A stretch of 64,000 bases of DNA from Hyphomicrobiales bacterium (GCA_028290705.1 JAQGJH010000145.1:1-64000); one strand, 5' to 3'; shown: positions 8,631-18,250, counted from the stretch's first letter. Made by a program: numbers and translations. The notes: generated by a model from the sequence alone, not told the origin.

Positions 8631-9851
8631 ATGACTGACCTCACATTGCCGAAGACGGGCGATTTCCGCATCATCAGCGTGATCGGAGCCGCGCATTTCA
8701 CCAGCCACTTCTTTCAGCTCGTCCTGCCGCCGCTCTTCCCCATGATGCGCGAGACGCTCGGCGTGTCCTACACGGAGCTGGGCTTGCTCATGGCGGTGTT
8801 CTTCGCCGCCTCCGGGCTGTTTCAGGTCGGTGCGGGTTTCGTGGTGGACCGGTTCGGCGCGCATATCGTTCTGCCGGCCGGCATGGCTCTTCTGGCCGGC
8901 TCCATCATGGCCATGGGTCTTGTTCCGTCCACCTGGATGCTGTTCGTCTTCGCGGCGCTCGCGGGTGCGGGCAACAGCGTTTATCACCCCGCAGATTATT
9001 CCGTCCTCACGGCGCGCGTCACGCCGAGCCGCATGGCGCGCGCCTATTCGGTTCATTCGGTAACCGGGACGCTGGGCTGGGCGGCTGCGCCCGTCACCGT
9101 GCTGTTTCTGTCGGGCCTGTTCGACTGGCGCGCCGCGCTGGCGATCACGGGCGCGGTGGGTCTCGTCGGCGCCTTTCTGATCCTGCTCGATCGGGACGAC
9201 CTCATCGTTCCCGAGCATCGGGGCAGGGGCGCGGGTCCTCATGGCGACGGCAGGGTTGCGGGCCTTGGCGCGGGCAAGGGAGCGGGTCTGTTCCTGTCGC
9301 CCGCCATCATGATGGCGTTCCTGTATTTCATGTTCCTGTCGATCTCCTTCACGGGACTGCAGAACTACCTCACCATCCTGCTGCCCAAGGTGCAGGGCGT
9401 CAGCATCGTCTTCGCCACGACGCTGACGACGATGTATCTGACGAGCTATGCCTGCGGCTCTCTCGCGGGTGGCTATGTGGCGGACCGAACCACCAACCAC
9501 GATCGCATCATCGCCGGAGGACTGCTGGCGGTCGCGGTCTTGTCCTTGGGCATGGGCTTTCTGTCGATCCCCGGCTTCATCCTCATGCCGATGGCCATGG
9601 CGACGGGCTTCCTCGGCGGCATGACGATTCCGTCTCGCGACATGCTGGTGCGTTCGGCGACGCCGCATGGCGCCACCGGCAAGGTGTTCGGCTTCGTCTA
9701 TTCCGGGCTCGATCTCGGCGCCCTCATCGCGCCGCCGGTCATCGGATACATGCTGGACCACGGCGCCAATCGCGCGCCCTTCGTGCTCATCGCCTGCATC
9801 CTGTGCCTCACGCTCGTGCCGGCCTTCGCGGTCAAGCGCAGCCGGGGCTGA
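8631..9851 (+). CDS. MFS transporter
   Basis: Multi-TM, about 406 aa; DRFGAHIVLPAGM and YHPADYSVLTARV segments typical of MFS (FSR-like group). Confidence 0.85.
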   Translation: MTDLTLPKTGDFRIISVIGAAHFTSHFFQLVLPPLFPMMRETLGVSYTELGLLMAVFFAASGLFQVGAGFVVDRFGAHIVLPAGMALLAGSIMAMGLVPSTWMLFVFAALAGAGNSVYHPADYSVLTARVTPSRMARAYSVHSVTGTLGWAAAPVTVLFLSGLFDWRAALAITGAVGLVGAFLILLDRDDLIVPEHRGRGAGPHGDGRVAGLGAGKGAGLFLSPAIMMAFLYFMFLSISFTGLQNYLTILLPKVQGVSIVFATTLTTMYLTSYACGSLAGGYVADRTTNHDRIIAGGLLAVAVLSLGMGFLSIPGFILMPMAMATGFLGGMTIPSRDMLVRSATPHGATGKVFGFVYSGLDLGALIAPPVIGYMLDHGANRAPFVLIACILCLTLVPAFAVKRSRG

Positions 9852-9913
9852 TGCGTCGCCAAGCCACGTGCATTCCACTCCTGCAGGGCTTATAAAGACT
9901 GCGGGAGCGCGCC

Positions 9914-10093
9914 ATGTCCGATCGTACGGAACAGCCTGAATTCGTCGAAAGCGATCCGGAGATCGCCCGCCTGGTGTGGCAGATCGCCGGCATCGGAGCG
10001 GCGCTGCTCGGCGGCTCGGCCCTGCTGCTCTGGTGGCACTACGGGCCGATCATTTTCTTCGACTCGCTCGCTGCCCTGCAAAACTGTTTTTGA
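9914..10093 (+). CDS. Small single-TM protein (59 aa)
   Basis: MSDRTEQPEFVESDPEIARLVWQIAGIGAALLGGSALLLWWHYGPIIFFDSLAALQNCF*, ends 17 bp before the SCO1 start; below the ORF track cutoff. Confidence 0.7.
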   Translation: MSDRTEQPEFVESDPEIARLVWQIAGIGAALLGGSALLLWWHYGPIIFFDSLAALQNCF

Positions 10094-10110
10094 CGGATGA
10101 TGCCTGCCCG

Positions 10111-10698
10111 ATGAATGCCCAGCAGAAGCGCCTTCTCCTTCCCATCGCCATTCTGGCCGTGGGGCTCATCGCCTTGATCGGCACGGCCTTGTTCCTCGTC
10201 GGCGGCAGTCAGGGTGGACGCGCCTCCGCGGTCGGCGGGCCCTTCAGCCTGGTCGACCAGACCGGCGCGCGCGTCACCGAGGCGTCCTACAAGGGTGCGC
10301 CCTCGCTGGTCTTTTTCGGCTTCACGCATTGCCCGGACGTTTGCCCCACCACGCTGTTCGAAATGTCCGAAATCCTTCGCAAACTTCCCAAGGATGCGAA
10401 AATCTCGGCCTTGTTCGTGACGGTCGATCCGGAGCGCGACACGCCCGACGCGCTCAAGTCCTACCTGTCGAGTTTCGATCCGCGCATCTCCGGCCTGTCC
10501 GGCACGCGCGAGGAAGTCGACGCGATGCTCAAGGCTTATCGGGTCTATGCCAAGAAGATCCCGACCGAAAACGGTCAATACACGATGGATCACACCGCCA
10601 TCGTATACATGATGGACAAGCAGGGTCGCTTCGTGAACGCGCTGAACATCCAGCAGCCGCCCGAGGCTGCGGCCCGCGAGATCCAGAAACTCATGTGA
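10111..10698 (+). CDS. SCO1/SenC family copper-binding protein
   Basis: FFGFTHCPDVCPTTL (CxxxC) and TVDPERDTP motifs, N-terminal TM. Confidence 0.93.
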   Translation: MNAQQKRLLLPIAILAVGLIALIGTALFLVGGSQGGRASAVGGPFSLVDQTGARVTEASYKGAPSLVFFGFTHCPDVCPTTLFEMSEILRKLPKDAKISALFVTVDPERDTPDALKSYLSSFDPRISGLSGTREEVDAMLKAYRVYAKKIPTENGQYTMDHTAIVYMMDKQGRFVNALNIQQPPEAAAREIQKLM

Positions 10699-10701
10699 GT
10701 T

Positions 10702-11601
10702 TCAGAAGAATCCGATCGGAAAGAACTTGAGATAGAGCTCGGCATAGAGTCCGCGCTCGTAGACGCGCCGCAGTCCCCAGTCGAGCGCGCGCCGCAGGTC
10801 GCCATTGCCCTTGCGGACGGCAATTCCGACGCCGTCTCCGAAGAAACGGCTTTCCGTATAGGGTCCGCCTGCAAAGACGCAGCAATTCGCCGCGTCCGTC
10901 CCGTTGAGCCAGAGCGACAGCGATACGCCGTCGCCGAAGATGAGCTTCACGTCACCGGACTTCAGAGCCTCCTGGGCTTCCGTGCGCGACGCGAATGCCC
11001 TGATGTCGGCCTGAGGGAAGAACGCCCGCAGAAATGCCTCGTGCGCCGTCCGGGCCTCGACTGCGACGGCCCATCCGGCCAGCGTCTCCGGCGAAAGCAG
11101 GGCAGGCGCGGCATCGGGGCCGTTGCGCCGCGAGACGAAGCGTGCCGGCGTCCTGTAGTAGGGCGCGGTGAAATCCAGTTGCGCGCGATTGGCGGCATTC
11201 ATGGCCAGCGAGGCGATCGCGGCATCAGCCCGGTTTTCCGTGATGGCGGGGATCAGCGTGTCCCAGCGGCGCGGCTGGATCGTGCAGGCGATCTTCAGTT
11301 CTTCGCAAACCGCCCGCGCGAGCTCGACGTTGAATCCCGTCAGCGAACCGTCCGGCAGCGCGAAGTTGAAAGGCGGATAATCGTCCTCGGTGACGAAGCG
11401 GATGAGCCGGATGGCGCCGGTGTCCGGCCGCTCGGCGCGATATTGCGGGTCCCAGAAGCTCGGCACCGGCAGTTCCTGCGCCGCCACGGGCGCAAGCCCG
11501 CCGAGCAGCAGGAGACCGACAGCCAAAGCTTTGCCTTGGAGTTCTGCCGCCCACCGGCTTATGGTCCGGCTCGGAGTTCCGCGGAGCGTTTTCGTGATCA
11601 T
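10702..11601 (-). CDS. Amino-acid-type ABC transporter substrate-binding protein (PBP2 fold)
   Basis: VTEDDYPPFNFALPDGSLTGFNVELARAVCEEL ... AITENRADAAIASL typical of SBP family 3. Confidence 0.88.
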   Translation of the reverse strand: MITKTLRGTPSRTISRWAAELQGKALAVGLLLLGGLAPVAAQELPVPSFWDPQYRAERPDTGAIRLIRFVTEDDYPPFNFALPDGSLTGFNVELARAVCEELKIACTIQPRRWDTLIPAITENRADAAIASLAMNAANRAQLDFTAPYYRTPARFVSRRNGPDAAPALLSPETLAGWAVAVEARTAHEAFLRAFFPQADIRAFASRTEAQEALKSGDVKLIFGDGVSLSLWLNGTDAANCCVFAGGPYTESRFFGDGVGIAVRKGNGDLRRALDWGLRRVYERGLYAELYLKFFPIGFF

Positions 11602-13537
11602 TTCGCCCACCGACAGCTCGATCGCACCAGCGCGCTCGTCGCACGCCGGGCGAACGCTGGCAAGTGGCCCCGGGAGCAGCCCGGGAATTCGTTCCGAAAC
11701 AGCGCTTTGGGCGCTCGGTCGTTCGGCCGGCCTGCCACCGGAGCTCGCCATTTTCTCAGGCGAGATCGATGACGCCATCCTGCACGAATCGGCTCTCCGC
11801 GCCGGGACGCTCGGGGTGGGTGGCGAGGCGGTGCTGATCGGCCAAGGCCATGTCTCGGAGGAGGCCTATTACGAGCGGCTGGCCGAAGCGCTCGGCGTGC
11901 GGCTCGCGGCCCGAGAGGAAGACTTCGCCGTCACGCTCGACTGGCGCGCCGCCTTACGGACCGGGGTGGCGCCATTGCAGGGCGCCGCATGGCTGTTCGC
12001 GCCTCGAGGCGAAGCCTTGCGATTGCTGATCGAAAGAATGCCGCTGCCAAGACATTCGCACCGTGCCGCCATTGCGTCGCCCTCGGGGTTCCGCGACTTG
12101 ATGAACGCGGCCTCCGGAGCCGCCATGGTGCGCGAGGCCAGCCAGGGCCTGGCTCTCGTGTCGCCGGATCTTTCAGCCCACGATGGATCGACTCGCACCC
12201 AGAGAGTCGTGTTGGCGATCCTCGTCGGAGCCTTCACTGTCGGCACGCTGTTTGGCGGAGCGATCTGGTCCGCCGTCTGCGCGGCCTTTGGCGTCTGCGC
12301 CATGGTGGCCGTGTCGCTCCGGCTGCTGGCGTTCTGGTGCGGTTGGAGCTTCAAACCCAAGCCGATGCCGCTTCTGCCGGATGCCGATCTTCCGTCCTAC
12401 ACGATCCTCATTGCACTCTATCGCGAGGCTGCCGTGGCGCCGCGTCTCGTCGCCGCGCTGGACGCGCTGGATTACCCGGCCGAGAAGCTCGACGTCCTTT
12501 TCGCCGTGGAAGAGTCCGATCATGAAACCGCCGCCGCTCTGGTCCACCAGTCGTCCCGGTTGCGCCGCTACATCGTGCGCGTCCCGGAAGGCCGGCCGCG
12601 GACCAAGCCCCGCGCGCTCAACTTCGCGCTCGCAATGGCGCAGGGAACGTTCACCGTCATCTTCGATGCCGAAGACCAGCCCGAGCCGGATCAGTTGCGC
12701 CGCGCCGCCACTGTCTTCGCGCGCGAGGACGATCGCGTGGCCTGCCTGCAGGCTGCGCTCGCCATCGACAATCATCGCGACGGTTGGCTCACGAGGCTGT
12801 TTGCGATCGACTATGCGGGACTGTTCGACGTGTTCAACCTGGGCCTGGCCCGGCTCGGCGTCCCGCTGCCGCTCGGCGGCACGTCCAATCATTTTCGCAC
12901 GAAAGTCCTGCGCCAGGTCGGCGGGTGGGACGCCTGGAACGTCACCGAGGACGCCGACCTCGGCGTTCGCCTGGCGCGCCTCGGCTATTCCACGAAATCC
13001 CTGGAGTCGACCACTTGGGAGGAAGCGCCCGCCGGCCTGAAGAACTGGTTCGCACAGCGCCGCCGCTGGATGAAAGGCTGGATGCAGACGCTCCTGACGC
13101 ACACGCGCCATCCTCGTCAGCTCGTGGCTGAACTCGGGCCGGCGCGCGCCGCCTCCGTCATCGCACTTCTGGCTGCCAACACGCTCGGACCGCTGATCGG
13201 GTCCGCCTTCATGGCCTATGTCCTCTACGACATGGCCGCAGGTGACTTGCTGGCCCCGAGACCGTTCGCGCACGTGCTGTCGGATCTGTTCTGGATCGTT
13301 CTCGCGCTCAGTGGTCTCGCGTCGATTTTCCTGATCAGTTTCGCGGGAATGACACGCCGCGGCCTGTGGCGCAGCGCGCCCTATCTGCTGCTGCGGCCGG
13401 TCCACATGCTGCTGATGACGCTCGCCGCCTGGGCGGCTTTGATCGAACTGTTCCATCGCCCGTTTCACTGGGCCAAGACGGAGCATGGATTGGCGCGTTC
13501 CTCGCTCAGGTCAGCTCGCGCGAAAGAGCCTTCATGA
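11594..13537 (+). CDS. Glycosyltransferase family 2 membrane protein with N-terminal MshEN/GspE-N-like region (start uncertain, GTG 11594 proposed)
   Basis: IFDAEDQPEPDQL, TSNHFRTKVLRQVGGWDAWNVTEDADLGVRL, QRRRWMKGWMQT motifs. Confidence 0.85.
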   Translation: MIISPTDSSIAPARSSHAGRTLASGPGSSPGIRSETALWALGRSAGLPPELAIFSGEIDDAILHESALRAGTLGVGGEAVLIGQGHVSEEAYYERLAEALGVRLAAREEDFAVTLDWRAALRTGVAPLQGAAWLFAPRGEALRLLIERMPLPRHSHRAAIASPSGFRDLMNAASGAAMVREASQGLALVSPDLSAHDGSTRTQRVVLAILVGAFTVGTLFGGAIWSAVCAAFGVCAMVAVSLRLLAFWCGWSFKPKPMPLLPDADLPSYTILIALYREAAVAPRLVAALDALDYPAEKLDVLFAVEESDHETAAALVHQSSRLRRYIVRVPEGRPRTKPRALNFALAMAQGTFTVIFDAEDQPEPDQLRRAATVFAREDDRVACLQAALAIDNHRDGWLTRLFAIDYAGLFDVFNLGLARLGVPLPLGGTSNHFRTKVLRQVGGWDAWNVTEDADLGVRLARLGYSTKSLESTTWEEAPAGLKNWFAQRRRWMKGWMQTLLTHTRHPRQLVAELGPARAASVIALLAANTLGPLIGSAFMAYVLYDMAAGDLLAPRPFAHVLSDLFWIVLALSGLASIFLISFAGMTRRGLWRSAPYLLLRPVHMLLMTLAAWAALIELFHRPFHWAKTEHGLARSSLRSARAKEPS

Positions 13538-14687
13538 AGTCGAGCGCCGCGTGGATCTGCGCCTCCGCGATATATTCGTCCGGCTGGTGCGCCTGATCGA
13601 TCGAGCCGGGACCGCACACGATGGTCGGCAGCCCGGCCGCCTGGAAGCGCCCGCCTTCCGTCGCGAAAGGAACGGCGAGCCTCTGGTTCGAACGCGTCAA
13701 TTTGAGCGCGAGCGTTTCTGCCGGCGAGCCCGTCTCGGGTGACAGCCCTGGCACTTCGATCTCGGTCGTGGTGACGACGTCCGCATCGGGCGCGGTGCCG
13801 CGCAGGCGCGGCAGCAGCACGTCGCGCGCGTAGGCGTCGAGTTCACGTCGCGCGAGATCCGGCGCTACACCGGGCAGGCCACGAAACTCCCAGTGAAACG
13901 TACATTCGCGCGCCAGGATGTTGCGTGCCGTGCCGCCCTGGATGGTGCCGACGTGGACGGTCGACGCAGGCGGATCGAAGCGCCCGCTCGGGTCGCCCGC
14001 CGCCGCCAATGTTCTGCCGATCCTGTAGAGTTCGCCCACGAGTTCGCAGGCGCCCTCGACGGCATTCGCGCCGAGCGCCGGCTTCGACGAATGCGCCTCG
14101 TGGCCGATGACGGTGGTGCGATAGGTCGCGACGCTCTTGTGCGCATCCACGACCGCCATCATCGTCGGCTCCCCGATGATGATCGCGCGCGGACGCGGCA
14201 GGTCCGCGCCGAAACGCGCGATCGTGTCCACGGGCCCCAGACACGTGGTTTCTTCGTCATACGAGATCAGGATGTGGATCGGCGACGCCAGCGGCAGATG
14301 GCGCCATTCCGCCGCCATGGCGAGCGCCACCGCGCAGAAGCCCTTCATGTCGCAGGCGCCGCGTCCGTAAAGCCGGCCATCCTCACGGCGCAGCGCGAAT
14401 GGATCGCTGCTCCAGATCTGACCTTCGACCGGCACCACGTCGGAATGACCCGACAGCACGATGCCGCCGTCGCGCATCGGCCCGATCGTCGCGAAGATCG
14501 CGGCCTTCTCGCCGGTGACGTCCGGCACGCGCACGAACGGGACGTCGAGCCCGCCCAGATAGGACTCGACCCAGTCGATCAACGGCAGATTGGATTTCGA
14601 GCTTTCCGTATCGAAGCGGACGAGCGCCTGCAGGATCGCGGCCACGTCCTGGAAACCGGCTGCACATGCAGACTCTGGCGCGTTCAT
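13506..14687 (-). CDS. argE: Acetylornithine deacetylase (M20 peptidase family)
   Basis: SGHSDVVPVEGQIW, GRGACDMKGFCAVAL, GEPTMMAVVDAHKS motifs. Confidence 0.9.
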   Translation of the reverse strand: MNAPESACAAGFQDVAAILQALVRFDTESSKSNLPLIDWVESYLGGLDVPFVRVPDVTGEKAAIFATIGPMRDGGIVLSGHSDVVPVEGQIWSSDPFALRREDGRLYGRGACDMKGFCAVALAMAAEWRHLPLASPIHILISYDEETTCLGPVDTIARFGADLPRPRAIIIGEPTMMAVVDAHKSVATYRTTVIGHEAHSSKPALGANAVEGACELVGELYRIGRTLAAAGDPSGRFDPPASTVHVGTIQGGTARNILARECTFHWEFRGLPGVAPDLARRELDAYARDVLLPRLRGTAPDADVVTTTEIEVPGLSPETGSPAETLALKLTRSNQRLAVPFATEGGRFQAAGLPTIVCGPGSIDQAHQPDEYIAEAQIHAALDFMKALSRELT

Positions 14688-14709
14688 CGAAAGTCCGATC
14701 GGCCTGCGC

Positions 14710-15102
14710 TCAATTGAGCGTGCGCGAAGAAAATGGGCAATCCAGCGAAAAGGCCGGAATTTCGACGTCGAAGCCTTCGCCTGCTTCGTCGACCATGCGG
14801 TAGCTGCCCATCATGATGCCGGACGGCGTCGTCAGGGGACAGCCCGACGTGTAGCGGAAGCTCTCCCCCGGAGGGATGACCGGCTGCTCGCCGACGACGC
14901 CGGGCCCGTGCACTTCCTCGACGAGGCCGTTGGCGTCGGTGATGCGCCAATGGCGCGCCGTCAATTGCACGGTCTCCCGGCCGAGATTGGTGACCTCGAT
15001 CGTATAGGCCCAGAAGAAGCGGCTCTCATCCGGCTCCGAACGCTCGGCCACATATTGCGGCAGGACGGTCACCTGGATTTCACGTGTCACGGCGGTATAC
15101 AT
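14710..15102 (-). CDS. apaG: Co2+/Mg2+ efflux protein ApaG
   Basis: FFWAYTIEVTNLGRETVQLTARHWRITDANG..GPGVVGEQPVIPPGESFRYTSGCPL. Confidence 0.95.
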   Translation of the reverse strand: MYTAVTREIQVTVLPQYVAERSEPDESRFFWAYTIEVTNLGRETVQLTARHWRITDANGLVEEVHGPGVVGEQPVIPPGESFRYTSGCPLTTPSGIMMGSYRMVDEAGEGFDVEIPAFSLDCPFSSRTLN

Positions 15103-15191
15103 GACGCTAGTGTGCCCAAACCCCGCCGCGCCGTCGAGCCCTCTCGCGGCCGTCCGGGCATGATTTCAACCAACCGGAGGATCGCTAAGGC

Positions 15192-15677
15192 ATGATGCAG
15201 TCGGGACAGGGCAGGATCGAGACTCGTGAGGCGCAAGCCGCCGATACGGCGGCGGCCTGCGAACTGGTGCGCCGTTCCATCGCAGAGCTGTGCGTGCAGG
15301 ACCATCAGAACATGCAGGCCATCGTCGGCGGCATGCTGATCAACAAGACGCCGGCCAACATGCAGGCCTGGATCGAGGCCCCGGGGAGCTTCATTCTGAT
15401 CGCCGAGATCGACGGTGTCATGGCGGGGGTCGGCGGCCTCACGGGCGACGGTGAAATCACCCTGTTGTATGTCGCGCCGCCATTTCGCTTCCAGGGCGTC
15501 AGCAAGACCCTGCTGGCGCAACTGGAAAATCGAGCCCGCTCGCTCGGCCTGCCCAATTGCGCCCTGGTGACCACCGACACCGCCAGCGCCTTCTTCGCCG
15601 CCGCTGGCTACGTCGGCTACGATCCCCAGGAAGACGATTTCGGCATGGATTCCTCATCCATGACCAAGGAGCTCTAG
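15192..15677 (+). CDS. GNAT family N-acetyltransferase
   Basis: GEITLLYVAPPFRFQGVSKTLLAQLENRARSLG acetyl-CoA-binding region. Confidence 0.85.
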   Translation: MMQSGQGRIETREAQAADTAAACELVRRSIAELCVQDHQNMQAIVGGMLINKTPANMQAWIEAPGSFILIAEIDGVMAGVGGLTGDGEITLLYVAPPFRFQGVSKTLLAQLENRARSLGLPNCALVTTDTASAFFAAAGYVGYDPQEDDFGMDSSSMTKEL

Positions 15678-16876
15678 AGCGCCGCCAGGCCGGCGTTCAG
15701 ATCGTCGATCAGATCCTCGACGTCCTCGAGCCCGACCGACAGGCGCAACATGCCCTCGCCGATGCCGCTTTCGGCGCGCATCTGTGGGGTGAGACGCTGA
15801 TGCGTCGTCGTCGCGGGATGCGTGATCAGGCTCTTGGCGTCGCCGAGATTGTTGGAAATCTTGACGATCTGCAGCGCATTGGCGAACCGGAAGGCCGCCT
15901 CCTTGCCGCCCGCGAGATCGAACGCGATGACGGTTCCGCCCCCGCTCATCTGCCGCATGGCGAGTTCGTGCTGCGGATGATCCTTGCGGCTCGGGTAGAG
16001 CACGCGCGACACACCGGCATGGGCCGCCAGATGATCCGCCAGCGCGGTCGCGGAACGCATCTGTTGGGCCACGCGCAAAGGCAGCGTCTCCAGCCCCTTG
16101 AGCAGCACCCAGGCGTTGAACGGCGACAGGGCGGGGCCGGTCTGGCGCAGCAGGTTGTGGATATGCGCCTGGATGAACTCCTCGGACGCCAGAATGACGC
16201 CCCCGAGACATCGGCCCTGGCCGTCGATGTGCTTTGTCGCCGAATAGACCACGCAATCGGCGCCCAGTTCGAACGGGCTTTGCAGCAGCGGCGTGGCGAA
16301 GACGTTGTCGACCGTGAGTTTCGCGCCGCCGTCATGCGCGATTTTGGCCACCGCCGCGATGTCGATGATTTCGAGCTGCGGATTGGTCGGGCTCTCGAGG
16401 AACAGCACCTTGGTCTCGGGCCGCATGGCGGCGCGCCACTGGTCCAGATCCGTGCCATCCACCAGGGTCGCGGGCACGCCGAAGCGCGGCAGCAGTTCCT
16501 CGACCACGTAGCGGCACGATCCGAACAGCGCCTTGGCGGCCACGATGTGATCGCCGGCCTTGAGCTGTCCCATCAGCGCGGCGGTCACGGCCGCCATGCC
16601 GCTGCCGGTGGCGCGCGCCGATTCAGACCCTTCCAGCAGCGCCATGCGCCGCTCGAACATCGCCACGGTCGGGTTGGAAAAGCGCGAATAGAGGAAGCCC
16701 GGGGCCTCGCCCTTGAAGCGGGCCTCTGCGGCTTCCATGCTCTCGTAGACGTACCCCTGCGTCAGGAAAAGCGCTTCCGACGTCTCGCCGAACTGGGAGC
16801 GGGTGGTGCCGCCATGCACCAGCCGCGTGGCGGGGCGGAGTGTCTTCAGACTCTGCGGAGGAGTGTTCGCGCTCAT
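15674..16876 (-). CDS. metZ: O-succinylhomoserine sulfhydrylase (PLP-dependent)
   Basis: Cys/Met metabolism PLP family (SATKHIDGQGRCLGG; LFLESPTNPQLEIIDI; KISNNLGDAKSLITHPATTTH). ATG at 16876 has SD GAGG-cattg; alternative start 16906. Supported by SAM-II riboswitch upstream. Confidence 0.92.
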   Translation of the reverse strand: MSANTPPQSLKTLRPATRLVHGGTTRSQFGETSEALFLTQGYVYESMEAAEARFKGEAPGFLYSRFSNPTVAMFERRMALLEGSESARATGSGMAAVTAALMGQLKAGDHIVAAKALFGSCRYVVEELLPRFGVPATLVDGTDLDQWRAAMRPETKVLFLESPTNPQLEIIDIAAVAKIAHDGGAKLTVDNVFATPLLQSPFELGADCVVYSATKHIDGQGRCLGGVILASEEFIQAHIHNLLRQTGPALSPFNAWVLLKGLETLPLRVAQQMRSATALADHLAAHAGVSRVLYPSRKDHPQHELAMRQMSGGGTVIAFDLAGGKEAAFRFANALQIVKISNNLGDAKSLITHPATTTHQRLTPQMRAESGIGEGMLRLSVGLEDVEDLIDDLNAGLAAL

Positions 16877-16956
16877 CAATGCCTCGACTGTCTGCGCCGG
16901 AGGCATCCTCCGGCGGGCAGGAGCTGAAAAAGCGAAGCCGACGGGCGAGCTCCGGC

Positions 16957-17012
16957 CTTTTAGCCCCTTGTTTTACGTGGCGGCAAGCCGACCGGCTCAA
17001 AGTACCACGGGA
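16957..17012 (-). ncRNA. SAM-II riboswitch upstream of metZ
   Basis: Minus strand reads CCGTGGTACTTTGAGCCGGTCGGCTTGCCGCCACGTAAAACAAGGGGCTAAAAGG, matching the SAM-II consensus (cGUGGU-N-UUUG...GCUUGC-GCCACG...AAACAA..GCUAAA pseudoknot). Confidence 0.92.
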
Positions 17013-17131
17013 GCCCTCGGGTACACCCGACGATGGTGAGCGTCAATCGTTGAGGCGTGGCAAAGTCGAGCGCACTTTCCTCAGCAGACGTGATCGGCTA
17101 GGACCAGCGCAGGTGTTTCCGGGAGCGCGCA

Positions 17132-18250
17132 GTGGCGTCGACAGCAGATCAGAACCCCGGCCGGGGCATTCTCGCGGCCCATCAGATCGACGCGCTGGCG
17201 CGGTCAGGCGGCATCGTCTCGGCGCTGCCGTTCGCGCCCGGCCAGATCCAGCCCGCGAGCCTCGACCTGCGGCTCGGCACGCGCGCCTGGCGCATGCGGG
17301 CGAGCTTTCTGCCCGGCCTCGGCCGCAAGGTCGAGCAATCGATCGAGCGCCTCGCCCTGCACGAGATCGACCTGACGGTCGGGGCCGTGCTCGAGACCGG
17401 CTGCGTCTATGTCGCCGAACTGATGGAAAGCCTGGCGCTCCCGGGCGACATCGCGGCCGCCGCCAACCCGAAGAGCTCCACCGGGCGTATCGACGTCTTC
17501 ACCCGTGTCATCACGGATTTCTCGCGCGAATTCGACCTGATCGAGACCGGTTACGAAGGCCGGCTCTACGCGGAAATCTCGCCCCGCACCTTTCCCATTC
17601 TGGCGCGCGCCGGCTCGCGCCTGTCGCAGGTGCGCTTCCGCAACGGGCAGGCCCGACTGGACGATGCCGGACACCTGGCGCTCCACCAGCGAGAGAAGCT
17701 CGTCACCACGGCCGAGCCGTCGATTCAAGGTGGCGTGGCGGTCTCGGTCGACCTGTCGGGCTTCGACGGCACGCGCCTCATCGGCTACCGCGCCAAGCGC
17801 CACACCGGATTGATCGACGTTGACAAGCTCGCGGCCCATGACGTGCTGGATTTCTGGGAGCCGGTCTATGCCGGCAGCCGCGGCGATCTCGTCCTCGATC
17901 CGGGCGAGTTCTACATCCTGGCCTCCAAGGAAGCCGTTCGCGTGCCGCCCGACCACGCCGCCGAGATGACGCCCTTCGACCCGCTGGTCGGCGAATTCCG
18001 CGTGCATTACGCCGGCTTCTTCGATCCGGGGTTTGGCGCCGCGGAGGCTGGCGGCGAGGGCTCGCGCGCCGTGCTGGAGGTGCGCTCGCATGACGTGCCC
18101 TTCATCGTCGAGGACGGGCAGATCGTCGGCCGCCTCGTCTACGAGCGCATGGCTGAGTTGCCGCGCAGCCTTTACGGCGCGGGCCTCGGCTCGAACTATC
18201 AGGCGCAGGGCCTCAAGCTTTCGAAACATTTCAAACCGTCGGCGCCCTGA
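17132..18250 (+). CDS. dcd: Double-length 2'-deoxycytidine 5'-triphosphate deaminase
   Basis: IQPASLDLRLG and NPKSSTGRIDVFTRVITD motifs; 372 aa; GTG start. Confidence 0.88.
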   Translation: MASTADQNPGRGILAAHQIDALARSGGIVSALPFAPGQIQPASLDLRLGTRAWRMRASFLPGLGRKVEQSIERLALHEIDLTVGAVLETGCVYVAELMESLALPGDIAAAANPKSSTGRIDVFTRVITDFSREFDLIETGYEGRLYAEISPRTFPILARAGSRLSQVRFRNGQARLDDAGHLALHQREKLVTTAEPSIQGGVAVSVDLSGFDGTRLIGYRAKRHTGLIDVDKLAAHDVLDFWEPVYAGSRGDLVLDPGEFYILASKEAVRVPPDHAAEMTPFDPLVGEFRVHYAGFFDPGFGAAEAGGEGSRAVLEVRSHDVPFIVEDGQIVGRLVYERMAELPRSLYGAGLGSNYQAQGLKLSKHFKPSAP

